The position numbers and the translations under genes are program-made. The notes under the pieces are model-generated. The model searched no databases. It saw nothing but the letters and a program-made list of their open reading frames with translations, and was not told where the DNA came from. From Terriglobia bacterium (lineage in GTDB: Bacteria > Acidobacteriota > Terriglobia > Terriglobales > Acidobacteriaceae), in contig JAVUPY010000059.1 in NCBI GenBank assembly GCA_032252755.1, forward strand, positions 1 to 64,000: 64,000 bases of DNA, in the 5' to 3' direction. Shown piece after piece: positions 25,514 to 34,048 of this stretch. Positions within the stretch are counted from its first letter, which is position 1. Each line of letters begins with the position of its first letter.

Positions 25514-26899
25514 CTACAGATCGTACTTCTTCATCAAATGCCGGAAGCTGCGATAGCTGAGTCGCAGCACTTCCGCCGCCTTGGTCTGGACCCCGTTGGA
25601 ACGCCGCAGAGCCGATTGCAGCAGAGAACGTTCGATATCAGCAATGTAGCGCTCCAGATCGATCCCGTCCGGCGGCAACGCAATACCCGGCGCGCCGCCA
25701 TTACCCGCCGCTGCCGCTGCGGCCCTTGCCTTTGGGCGATCCCCGGGAAGTTCGACGTGGAGTACCTCGGTCTGCTCCATTGCAACCGCTCGTTCGATCG
25801 TGTTTTCCAGAACGCGGACATTGCCGGGCCAGTCATAACCCTTCAGGACCTGCATGGATTCGGGAGCGATTTCGCGGACTCGCTTGCCCATTTGTCCCGC
25901 ATATTTTTTCAGGAAATGATTCGCCAGGAGCGTGATGTCATCTTCGCGCTCGCGCAGCGGAGGTACACGCAGCGGAATCACGCTGAGCCGATAGAAAAGG
26001 TCTTCCCGGAACGCGCCTTCGGCGACCAGATGATCAAGATCCTTGTTGCTGGCCGCAACCACGCGAACGTCAACCGGAGTCTCCTGCAAACCACCAACTG
26101 CGCGGACCGTTCGTTCCTGCAGTACTCGCAGTAGCTTGACCTGCATCGAGAGCGACATCTCGCTGATTTCGTCGAGGAAGATTGTGCCCTCATTCGCCAT
26201 CTCGAACAGGCCGCGCTTGTTCTGATTCGCGCCCGTAAAAGCACCTTTTACGTAGCCGAACAGTTCACTCTCGAGCAGCGTTTCGGGGAAAGCGCCGCAA
26301 TTGATGCTGACGAACGAATTGCCCGCTCGCGGCGAGCAGGCATGAACGGCGCGCGCAACAAGCTCTTTACCCGTTCCGCTCTCGCCGAGGATCAGGATCG
26401 TGCTGGTCGTGGATGAAACGGTTCGGATAGTGTCCTTTAGCTTCTCGATCGCGGGGCTTTCGCCGATGATGTTGTCGAGCGAATTGCGGGCCGAAGCGTC
26501 TCGCACAAGCGCCGCATTCTGCAGTCGCATCGACTGCCGTTCCAGAGCGAGTTGCACGGCGGCGCGAACGTCGCCCGGAAGGCCCGCGCCGGACTTCCGG
26601 ACGTAATGGAACGCTCCGGCGTTCAGAGCCTGGATCGAAGTATCCGCGTCGTCAACGGCGGTGATCATGATGACGAGCGTGTCCGGCGAAACGCGTCGGG
26701 TATGATGCAGCACATCCATGCCGTTCACGTCGGGCATCCTAATGTCGGTGACGACGACGTCATAGAGCGCGTTATCGATTTTGCTGATGGCCTGTTGGCC
26801 GGAATTGACCGTTTCGACGTGATGCCCGTCGCCACGCAGCATGATCTCCAGCATGGTGCAGATCGAGCGCTCGTCGTCACAGACCAGAATGTTCCCCAT
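25514..26899 (-). CDS. pilR: Sigma54-dependent response regulator, PilR-like
   Basis: The 461-residue NtrC-family activator has a receiver domain (MGNILVCDDERSICTMLE, phosphoacceptor Asp in VVTDIRMPDVNG), an AAA+ domain (Walker A GESGTGKE, sigma54 loop GAFTGA intact, FLDEISEMSLSMQ, arginine-finger region) and a Fis-type HTH (QTKAAEVLRLSYRSFRHLM). The Gly/Ala-rich linker before the HTH is unusually long. It follows a PilS-like kinase by 12 bp and sits at the end of a pilus block, so control of pilus genes from sigma54 promoters is inferred. Confidence 0.92.
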   Translation of the reverse strand: MGNILVCDDERSICTMLEIMLRGDGHHVETVNSGQQAISKIDNALYDVVVTDIRMPDVNGMDVLHHTRRVSPDTLVIMITAVDDADTSIQALNAGAFHYVRKSGAGLPGDVRAAVQLALERQSMRLQNAALVRDASARNSLDNIIGESPAIEKLKDTIRTVSSTTSTILILGESGTGKELVARAVHACSPRAGNSFVSINCGAFPETLLESELFGYVKGAFTGANQNKRGLFEMANEGTIFLDEISEMSLSMQVKLLRVLQERTVRAVGGLQETPVDVRVVAASNKDLDHLVAEGAFREDLFYRLSVIPLRVPPLREREDDITLLANHFLKKYAGQMGKRVREIAPESMQVLKGYDWPGNVRVLENTIERAVAMEQTEVLHVELPGDRPKARAAAAAAGNGGAPGIALPPDGIDLERYIADIERSLLQSALRRSNGVQTKAAEVLRLSYRSFRHLMKKYDL

Positions 26900-26911
26900 A
26901 GACCCTTTTCC

Positions 26912-28588
26912 TTAGTTGCCCGCGCGTACGAGTCCGTCGGCCTTCGCGCGTGCTTCGATGGCGTTTTCAGCGCGGGAGAACCGCAACAGGATTTCGGTTC
27001 CCTTCCCTTGTCCGGACTTCACTTCGATATCCGCATCGTGCGCCTGCACGATCTGATACACAATCGCCAAACCTAAACCTGTTCCGCCCTCGAACTCCGA
27101 CTGAAACGGCTCAAAGATCTTTTCCAGGTGACGGTGCGAAATGCCGATCCCGGTGTCTCTGAAACTGACGCGCCACCCGTCGCCATCTTCGCTTACGGTG
27201 ACGGTCAGCACGCCGCCGCTCGGCATTGCGCGCAGCCCGTTATCAGCAATGTTCCAGAAGACTTGTTTCAGCTTGTCGATGTCGCCGTAAGCCCACGCGT
27301 GCTCGACGTTGAATACGCGCCTGATTTCGATTTCTTTGTTGTGGGTTTCCGGGCGCCAGGGCATCGGCACTGGTGGACGATTCTCCAGCAACGTCAAAGT
27401 GTCTTGCAGAAGTGCGACCAGATCGACAACCCGCATCTGGAATTTCTTCTCGCGCGAGTAATCGAGGAAATCGGTGATGATCGCGTTCAGGCGGTCGGAC
27501 TCGCGAGTCACGATTTCGACAAGTTTGCGCTGATCATCACTGAGAGTAGCAATACCCGAAAGCACCTTAACGGAGCCAGCGATTGATGACAGTGGGTTGC
27601 GGATCTCATGCGCAATGCCGGCCGCGAGTCGCCCGACGGCGGCGAGACGGTCGCGCATGCGGATTTCCTGCTCGAGACGCCGGATCTCGGTCAGGTCATC
27701 GAAAGTGTAGACCTGCCCAACGAGACCGCGGCCAGCAAGCCGCAGACCGGCAACCGTGACGGCGAAAGTTTTCTCTTCACCACCGGTCGCAATGGCGCGG
27801 ACCTCGCGTCGCCAGAAGCCGCTCGTCTCGCTGGGAAGTGGATCGATGAAGAGTTCCTGAACCTGCCGTCCCTGCACTGTCTCCGGATTCAAACCCAGCA
27901 ACCCGCAACCGGCGGGATTGATCAGCTTGACGTGTCCTTCGAGGTCGGTTGTGATCACGCCGCCGCTGATGGAATTGACGATATTGGCCTGCAATACCTG
28001 GAGGTCTTCGAGGGCGTCCTGCTTGTTGCGGAGTTCAACCCCAACCTGTCGCAGTCGGTTGGAGAGCCGGCCAGCGAGATAGGCGACGACAACGTACGCA
28101 AACAGGTTGATAAAGATGACCGCTTGTAGCGACTTTAGATCAGGCTTACTGGCGGAGAACGAAGGGATGAGTTCGAAGAACGAAAGTTCGAGAATTGCGC
28201 CGAAGAATATAAACGACAAGGCGGCCGTCAGATACGCCCATGACTGCGAGAGCAGGATACTGGCGAGAATGATGACGAGGGGAAACAGAAAATTAAAAGA
28301 GGTATCGATGCCGCCGGTGACATAAACAACCGCTGTGGCGAAAGCGAGGTCCGTGAGAACCTGAGCGCGTGCCTGGGTGGCAACATTGCGCCCAGATCGC
28401 AGCCAAACCATGTAGATGGCTGAGGCTACATACCAGGCGATAATGACGGCGATGAAAAGGGACTTGCTGACGCTGGTAGCGGTAAGCGTCGTGATCGCCA
28501 GTTCAATGGCGAGAAGAAACGTAATGATAATGACGCGGACTTTTACCAGCCATTCCAGCCAAGTCCGCTCATTGAATGTCGTTGCCAT
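26912..28588 (-). CDS. pilS: Membrane sensor histidine kinase, PilS-like
   Basis: The 558-residue kinase has about six N-terminal helices (VRVIIITFLLAIELAITTLT to about residue 190), a PAS domain (IVNSISGGVITTDLEGHVK), a HisKA segment with phosphorylated His in AAGIAHEIRNPLSSIAGS, and an HATPase domain (N-box IADNGLRAM, G-boxes DTGIGIS and GTGLGLAI). ATG 28588 is preferred to a GTG nine bases upstream. The helix number, PAS layout and pilC/pilT/pilB neighbours identify it as PilS, partner of the adjacent regulator. Confidence 0.9.
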   Translation of the reverse strand: MATTFNERTWLEWLVKVRVIIITFLLAIELAITTLTATSVSKSLFIAVIIAWYVASAIYMVWLRSGRNVATQARAQVLTDLAFATAVVYVTGGIDTSFNFLFPLVIILASILLSQSWAYLTAALSFIFFGAILELSFFELIPSFSASKPDLKSLQAVIFINLFAYVVVAYLAGRLSNRLRQVGVELRNKQDALEDLQVLQANIVNSISGGVITTDLEGHVKLINPAGCGLLGLNPETVQGRQVQELFIDPLPSETSGFWRREVRAIATGGEEKTFAVTVAGLRLAGRGLVGQVYTFDDLTEIRRLEQEIRMRDRLAAVGRLAAGIAHEIRNPLSSIAGSVKVLSGIATLSDDQRKLVEIVTRESDRLNAIITDFLDYSREKKFQMRVVDLVALLQDTLTLLENRPPVPMPWRPETHNKEIEIRRVFNVEHAWAYGDIDKLKQVFWNIADNGLRAMPSGGVLTVTVSEDGDGWRVSFRDTGIGISHRHLEKIFEPFQSEFEGGTGLGLAIVYQIVQAHDADIEVKSGQGKGTEILLRFSRAENAIEARAKADGLVRAGN

Positions 28589-28634
28589 CGCTACCACGTT
28601 TCAGAACCGAGCCTGGGAAAACTCAGCCTGTCAA

Positions 28635-28667
28635 GACCCACATCTGCGAAAGGCGCAGATGTGGGTC
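28635..28667. repeat. Intergenic palindrome, family B
   Basis: GACCCACATCTGCG and GCGCAGATGTGGGTC form a nearly perfect 13-bp stem in the pilC-pilS gap. It may modulate read-through from pilC to pilS. Confidence 0.85.
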
Positions 28668-28688
28668 ACCAAAGATTGCTGCAGCGCT

Positions 28689-29900
28689 CTAGCCGCCGGC
28701 CAGTTTCGAGATCATCGAGAACAGCGGCATGTACAACGAAATTACGATGCCGCCGACAGCGACGCCGAGGAAACCGATCATGATCGGTTCCAACAGGGTC
28801 AGCATGTCTTTCGTCGCTGCATCGACTTCGTCTTCGTAGAAGTCGGCGATCTTTTGCAGCATTGCATCCATCGCGCCGGTAGCTTCGCCGACACCGATCA
28901 TCTGCGTCACCATGTTTGGGAACACGCCACTCTCTTTCAGCGGGTCGACGATAGTGCGGCCTTCTTCGATGGCCTTTCGCACCTTCATCAGGGCCTCTTC
29001 GACAACCGCGTTGCCAGATGTTCGAGCGGTAATCGAGAGTCCTTCGAGGATCGGAACACCCGAAGTAATCAGGGTACCGAGAGTACGCGTAAAGCGTGCG
29101 ACGGCGATCTTTCTGAGAAGAATGCCGAATACCGGCATCTTCAGCATGATGCGGTCGATGGTGAGTTTGCCCTGCGGGCTTTTGCGAATCTGCTTGATGG
29201 CAAAGAAGAACCCGACAACGCTGCCCAGCATGAGCCACCAGAACCGTCCGATGAAGTTCGACAGGCCGATCACGATTTGGGTGGGTGTCGGGAGCGCGAC
29301 GCCCAATCCGACGAAGAGGTTGGCGAAGATCGGTACCACGAACTTGAGCAACGCGCCCACGATCAACACAGCCAATGAAATGACAGAGACGGGGTAGATG
29401 AGCGCCGACTTGATGGCCGATCTCAGTTTCACGGCTTTTTCAACGTAGGAGGAGATGCGCTGCAGAATAGTGTCAAGAATACCGCCGGTTTCACCGGCTT
29501 CGATCATGTTGGTCGTAAGGTCATCGAAGACCTTGGGGTATTCCCGCATGGCGTTGGCGAGGGTTGCGCCACCTTCCACCTTCCCTCGCACACCGTTGAG
29601 GCACTTCTGAAAAGCCTGGTGCTCCTGGTTGGCGGCCAGAATTTCGAGGCACTGCACGAGAGGCAGTCCGGCATCGATCATGACCGAGAACTGGCGGAAG
29701 AAGATGGCCAGGTCTTTCGTCGGCACCTTGCCGGAGCCGAATGTCGGAAGCGCGAATTCCTTGCCTTTTTCCTTGATCGTGCTCGGGGTCACGCGTTCGC
29801 GCCGAAGGTTCGCTGCCAGAACCTGCTTATTCTGAGCGACGCGTTCGCCTGAAACCTTCTCTCCGGCAGAGTTCGTACCCGTGAATGTAAATACCGGCAT
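28689..29900 (-). CDS. pilC: Type IV pilus inner-membrane platform protein PilC
   Basis: The 403-residue GspF-family protein anchors the pilus motor. Two homologous cytoplasmic domains are visible: FFRQFSVMIDAGLPLVQCLE and FTRTLGTLITSGVPILEGLS, each followed by the GETGGILDTIL / GEATGAMDAML motif, with three membrane helices. ATG 29900 follows GGGAGG. It lies after pilT in the pil operon. Confidence 0.96.
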   Translation of the reverse strand: MPVFTFTGTNSAGEKVSGERVAQNKQVLAANLRRERVTPSTIKEKGKEFALPTFGSGKVPTKDLAIFFRQFSVMIDAGLPLVQCLEILAANQEHQAFQKCLNGVRGKVEGGATLANAMREYPKVFDDLTTNMIEAGETGGILDTILQRISSYVEKAVKLRSAIKSALIYPVSVISLAVLIVGALLKFVVPIFANLFVGLGVALPTPTQIVIGLSNFIGRFWWLMLGSVVGFFFAIKQIRKSPQGKLTIDRIMLKMPVFGILLRKIAVARFTRTLGTLITSGVPILEGLSITARTSGNAVVEEALMKVRKAIEEGRTIVDPLKESGVFPNMVTQMIGVGEATGAMDAMLQKIADFYEDEVDAATKDMLTLLEPIMIGFLGVAVGGIVISLYMPLFSMISKLAGG

Positions 29901-29952
29901 TCTGAACCTCCCTCAAATGGGGCCTTACGGCGGACGCAGGCCGCCGTTCCGT

Positions 29953-31059
29953 CTACCTGCGGGTCGCCACCGCGGGACCGCGATTCAAGCCTTGTCCGCG
30001 GTTGATCATGTCCTGCAATTCGTCCGGCATGGATGAGCGCTGCATAGCTGTTTCCAGTGTGATCTGTTTCTGGAAATACAACGTTGCGAGCGACTGGTTG
30101 AATGTCTGCATCCCGTACTTGTCCTGGCCCGACTGCATCGCTGAATAGATCTGGTGAATCTTGTCTTCACGAATCAGGTTTCGGACTGCGGGATTCGGCA
30201 CCAATATCTCCATACACATTGCCCGACCCTGACCACCGATCTTGGGCAGCAGGGCTTGACACATGATGCCTTCCAGCACCAGCGACAACTGGGCGCGAAT
30301 CTGCGGCTGCTGGTGCGACGGAAAGACATCGATGATGCGATTGATGGTGGAGGCGGCGGAGTTCGTGTGCAAGGTACCGAAAGTGAGGTGACCCGTCTCG
30401 GCAATTCGGAGGGCGGATTCAATCGTCTCCAAATCGCGCATTTCGCCGATGAGGACCACGTCGGGGTCCTCGCGAAGTGCGGCGCGAAGGGCGTTGGAGA
30501 AGCCCTTGGTATCGGAGTGCACCTCGCGCTGGTTCACCAGGCAACTCTTGTGCTGGTGGACGAACTCGATGGGGTCCTCGATAGTGATGATGTGGTCATG
30601 CCGCTCGGAGTTGATCTTGTCGATCATTGCGGCGAGTGTCGTCGATTTACCGGAGCCCGTGGGGCCAGTGACCAGGATCAGGCCGCGCGGCTTGTCACAA
30701 AGCTTGGAAACGATCGGCGGCAGGTTCAACTGGTTGAACGACTTGATTTCAAAAGGAATCACGCGGAACACGGCGGCGCAGGCGCCGCGCTGATTGAAGA
30801 CGTTGGCACGAAAACGCGCCAGGCCCTTCAACCCGAACGAGAAGTCCAGTTCAAGATCTTCCTCGAAGCGGTGCTTCTGAGCATCGGTCATCACCGAGTA
30901 CGCCAACTGCTTGGTTTCCGCCGGGTTCAGTGGCGGCAGGTCCAATGGCTGGAGATGTCCATGCACGCGTACCTGCGGCGGAGAATTCGTGGTGATGTGG
31001 AGATCGCTTCCATTCATCTCCAGCATTCGTTTCAACAAGTCACTCAGCGTTACTGGCAT
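29953..31059 (-). CDS. pilT: Type IV pilus retraction ATPase PilT
   Basis: The 368-residue hexameric ATPase depolymerises pili and powers twitching. It has GSDLHITTNSPPQVRVHG at the N-terminus, Walker A VTGPTGSGKSTTLAAMI, the Asp box TIEDPIEFVH, LREDPDVVLIGEMRDLETIE and the AIRNLIRE-type retraction motif as AVRNLIREDK. Length is typical. It follows pilB by 24 bp. Confidence 0.97.
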   Translation of the reverse strand: MPVTLSDLLKRMLEMNGSDLHITTNSPPQVRVHGHLQPLDLPPLNPAETKQLAYSVMTDAQKHRFEEDLELDFSFGLKGLARFRANVFNQRGACAAVFRVIPFEIKSFNQLNLPPIVSKLCDKPRGLILVTGPTGSGKSTTLAAMIDKINSERHDHIITIEDPIEFVHQHKSCLVNQREVHSDTKGFSNALRAALREDPDVVLIGEMRDLETIESALRIAETGHLTFGTLHTNSAASTINRIIDVFPSHQQPQIRAQLSLVLEGIMCQALLPKIGGQGRAMCMEILVPNPAVRNLIREDKIHQIYSAMQSGQDKYGMQTFNQSLATLYFQKQITLETAMQRSSMPDELQDMINRGQGLNRGPAVATRR

Positions 31060-31083
31060 GATTTCCTCGTACAGAAGTTCCGT

Positions 31084-32793
31084 TTAGTGAATCGTTTCTC
31101 TGGCTACTTCTTCGAGCGTGGTCACTCCAGCCGCAGCCTTGATGAGACCGGAGCGGCGCAGCGTAATCATCCCGTGCTCGATCGCCTTCTTCTTCAATTC
31201 CGTTGCCGACGCGCCCACAAGAATGAGTTCGCGGATGTCGTCGTCGACTTCCATAACTTCATACAAGCCCGCACGGCCCTTATATCCGGTGTTATTGCAA
31301 TTGCTGCAACCGTGGCCCTTGAATACGTTGACCTGCTTGGATTCCTCGGGCGTAAAGCCGGCCTCGATCAGTGCCTGCGTGGGCAGGTCGACCTTGTCCT
31401 TGCATTCGGCGCAGATTCGGCGAACCAGGCGCTGCGCGACAATGAGGTGAACCGATGTCGCCACCAGGAACGGCTCGATGCCCATGTTCATCAGCCGGCT
31501 TATCGTCTCCGGCGCGCCGTTGGTATGCAGCGTGGAAAGCACCAGGTGTCCGGTGAGCGCGGCCTTAATCGCGATTTCAGCGGTTTCAAAGTCGCGGATC
31601 TCGCCGACGAGAATGATGTTCGGGTCCTGTCGGAGGAACGATCGCAGCGCAGCCGCGAAGTTCAGGCCGATCTGCTCCTTCATTTGCACCTGGTTGACGC
31701 CGCCCAACTGGAATTCCACCGGGTCTTCGGCGGTCATGATGTTCGTGTCAGGTTTATTGAGTAGCGAGATCGCCGAGTAGAGCGTGTTCGTTTTGCCGGA
31801 CCCCGTCGGACCCGTGACCAGCACCATGCCGTAAGGCTTCAGAATCGCGCGCTGGAATTTCTCGAGGGACTCGGGCTCAAAACCGAGTTTGGTCATGTCG
31901 AGGCGTAGATTCTCTTTGTCAAGCAAGCGGAGAACGACTTTTTCGCCCCACAGTGTCGGCAGGGTGCTGACGCGGTAGTCGAGTTGCTTGCGCTTGCCCC
32001 CGATGTGGACCTTCAGCATAATTCGGCCATCCTGCGGAAGGCGCTTTTCGCTGATGTCCAGCTTGGCCATGATCTTGACGCGCGAGGTGATGGCGTCCTT
32101 CAGCTTCATGGGCGGGGTGATGATCGTCGACAACATGCCATCGATGCGGAACCGGACGCGATACTCCTTCTCGTAGGGCTCCATGTGAATGTCGCTGGCG
32201 CCCTTTTTCACGGCCTCGGTCAGGATCTGGTTTACTAGTTTGACAATGGGGGCCTCGTCGGCGGCTCTCTCGAGGTCGGCGAGATCCATGTCGCCTTCCT
32301 CTTCCTGCAGTTCGACGTCCGCTTCGCCCTCGAGCGAGGCCATTACCTCTTCCAGCTTTTCCTCTTCAACGCTGTTGTAGGCTTTTTCGATGCCATCCAT
32401 GATGGCGGTCTCGGAGGCCACCACGGGCTCGATGTTGAAACCCGTCATGAACTTGATATCGTCCATGGCGAAGACGTTGGTGGGATCGACCATGGCGATG
32501 GTGAGGGAAGCGCCGACGCGACTTAAAGGCAGGATCTGGTAGCGTTTTGCGGTTTCGAACGGGACAAGTTTGACGACGGCCTGATCGATTTCAAAATAGG
32601 AAAGGTTGATTGCAGGAACGCCATATTGCCGGGATAGAAAGTTGGTGACATCTTCTTCGGTCAGAAAACCGAGTTTCACAAGGGCCGATCCCAGACGGGA
32701 CCCGTTGTCCCGTTGAGCCTTCAAGGCCTGTTCCAACTGCTGCTGGGAGATGACCTTCTCTTTAACCAGAAGATCACCTAGCCGTTGCGACAT
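31084..32793 (-). CDS. pilB: Type IV pilus assembly ATPase PilB
   Basis: The 569-residue assembly ATPase starts at ATG 32793 (MSQRLGDLLVKEKVISQQQL); the longer frame is not supported by the family. A MshEN/GspE-N domain (about 1-150) is followed by a GASDIHMEPYEKEYRVRFRI region, Walker A VTGPTGSGKTNTLYSAI, MTAEDPVEFQLGGVNQVQ and the zinc-binding tetracysteine set CAEC ... CSNC in the C-terminal part. It heads the minus-strand pilB-pilT-pilC-pilS-pilR block. The major pilin is outside the window. Confidence 0.97.
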   Translation of the reverse strand: MSQRLGDLLVKEKVISQQQLEQALKAQRDNGSRLGSALVKLGFLTEEDVTNFLSRQYGVPAINLSYFEIDQAVVKLVPFETAKRYQILPLSRVGASLTIAMVDPTNVFAMDDIKFMTGFNIEPVVASETAIMDGIEKAYNSVEEEKLEEVMASLEGEADVELQEEEGDMDLADLERAADEAPIVKLVNQILTEAVKKGASDIHMEPYEKEYRVRFRIDGMLSTIITPPMKLKDAITSRVKIMAKLDISEKRLPQDGRIMLKVHIGGKRKQLDYRVSTLPTLWGEKVVLRLLDKENLRLDMTKLGFEPESLEKFQRAILKPYGMVLVTGPTGSGKTNTLYSAISLLNKPDTNIMTAEDPVEFQLGGVNQVQMKEQIGLNFAAALRSFLRQDPNIILVGEIRDFETAEIAIKAALTGHLVLSTLHTNGAPETISRLMNMGIEPFLVATSVHLIVAQRLVRRICAECKDKVDLPTQALIEAGFTPEESKQVNVFKGHGCSNCNNTGYKGRAGLYEVMEVDDDIRELILVGASATELKKKAIEHGMITLRRSGLIKAAAGVTTLEEVARETIH

Positions 32794-33060
32794 TTCCTGC
32801 TCCCTTGATGTTGAATCCGAATCCCCGCTGCGCGCCGAAAAGCTGCCAGAAGGTACAATTCTCCGGCTGCGCAAATCACCATGCGACAATGACTTACAGC
32901 AAATTCAGACACACGGGTGCGGGTGAGGCCCAGCGTATGTTCTGTGACATAAATTGTCAATCGAGAATAGTTTCCGAGTTAGTAACTAAAGAACTACAGA
33001 CTCAGGTAAGGTGGACGGCGTAGAAAAAGTAGGTAATAGGCGGCCTGGCACGGTCGAAAC

Positions 33061-33906
33061 TTGGATCAGAACCGACAAATCCGCTCCTATCTCGAGACTC
33101 TCAGGAAAGCCTGGGGGCCGCAACACTGGTGGCCAGCAGAGTCGCCGTTCGAGGTCATTGCCGGGGCGATCCTGACCCAGAACACGGCCTGGACCAATGT
33201 CGAGAGGGCACTCGGGAACCTGCGTGCCTCGCGGCTGCTGACCATCGAGGGAATTCGGAATATACCGTTGGCGGACCTGGAAAGACTGGTCCAACCCGCG
33301 GGATTCTTTCGGCAGAAGGCGGCGCGCCTGAAGGGCTTTGTAGTGTTCCTCGATGAACGGTATGGGGGAGCGCTGGAGCGGATGTTTGCGCAACCCACAC
33401 ACGAGTTTAGAGCCGAGTTGCTCGGCCTCAACGGCATTGGGCCGGAGACGGCGGACTCGATCCTGCTGTACGCAGGCCAGCACGAGGTCTTTGTCGTCGA
33501 TGCGTATACGCGGCGGGTCTTCGAGCGGCATGGACTCGTTGAGGCGGATGCGAAATACGATGAGATTCGCGAGATGATCGAGCACGAGTTGCGAAGACAT
33601 GTTCGCCCATCGGCTGCGGTCGGCAATGCTCGGTGCTCCCCCCCGGTGGAACCTGGGCCCGGTCCCGCGGAAGAAACACCAATACCGACCGTCCACCTGC
33701 CATCGAAGATGTCCGAAGCACCCCGGACTGAACTGGCACAGGACTACAACGAATTCCATGCGCTAATCGTGCAAGTGGGGAAGCACTACTGCCAGAGCCG
33801 CACGGCGAAGTGCGAGGAGTGCCCGTTGAGGGTGTACCTGAATGGCAAAACGAATAACAGGAGTCAAGAAGCGAATCGAAAACTCAAGACGTCCAGACGC
33901 AAGTAG
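33061..33906 (+). CDS. Endonuclease III-like DNA glycosylase lacking one FeS cysteine
   Basis: The 281-residue frame from TTG 33061 holds an HhH-GPD fold: FEVIAGAILTQNTAWTNVER, HhH LNGIGPETADSILL, and GPD aspartate in VFVVDAYTRRV. The EndoIII catalytic Lys position is Glu (GPET), which fits a monofunctional glycosylase rather than a lyase. The usual C-x6-C-x2-C-x5-C cluster is reduced to three cysteines (HYCQSRTAKCEECPLRVYL). About 45 Pro-rich residues are inserted before it. The TTG start has no clear Shine-Dalgarno site. Confidence 0.82.
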   Translation: MDQNRQIRSYLETLRKAWGPQHWWPAESPFEVIAGAILTQNTAWTNVERALGNLRASRLLTIEGIRNIPLADLERLVQPAGFFRQKAARLKGFVVFLDERYGGALERMFAQPTHEFRAELLGLNGIGPETADSILLYAGQHEVFVVDAYTRRVFERHGLVEADAKYDEIREMIEHELRRHVRPSAAVGNARCSPPVEPGPGPAEETPIPTVHLPSKMSEAPRTELAQDYNEFHALIVQVGKHYCQSRTAKCEECPLRVYLNGKTNNRSQEANRKLKTSRRK

Positions 33907-34048
33907 AAGGTTCAGCCAGGTGTATTCTTGCGCCGTACCGTGAACCTGCGCCTGCAGATTTGTCATTTTCTCCTTTGCAGTTCTGCCGTTCGCTTATAAT
34001 TTCCGCATCTCCCCCAAGATTTGGCGCGTCCACTCAGGTGTAAACGGC

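Noticed and set aside
30154-31764. 536-residue plus-strand frame across pilT and pilB
   Set aside because: Antisense shadow of two certain ATPase genes; no ribosome site or recognisable motif.
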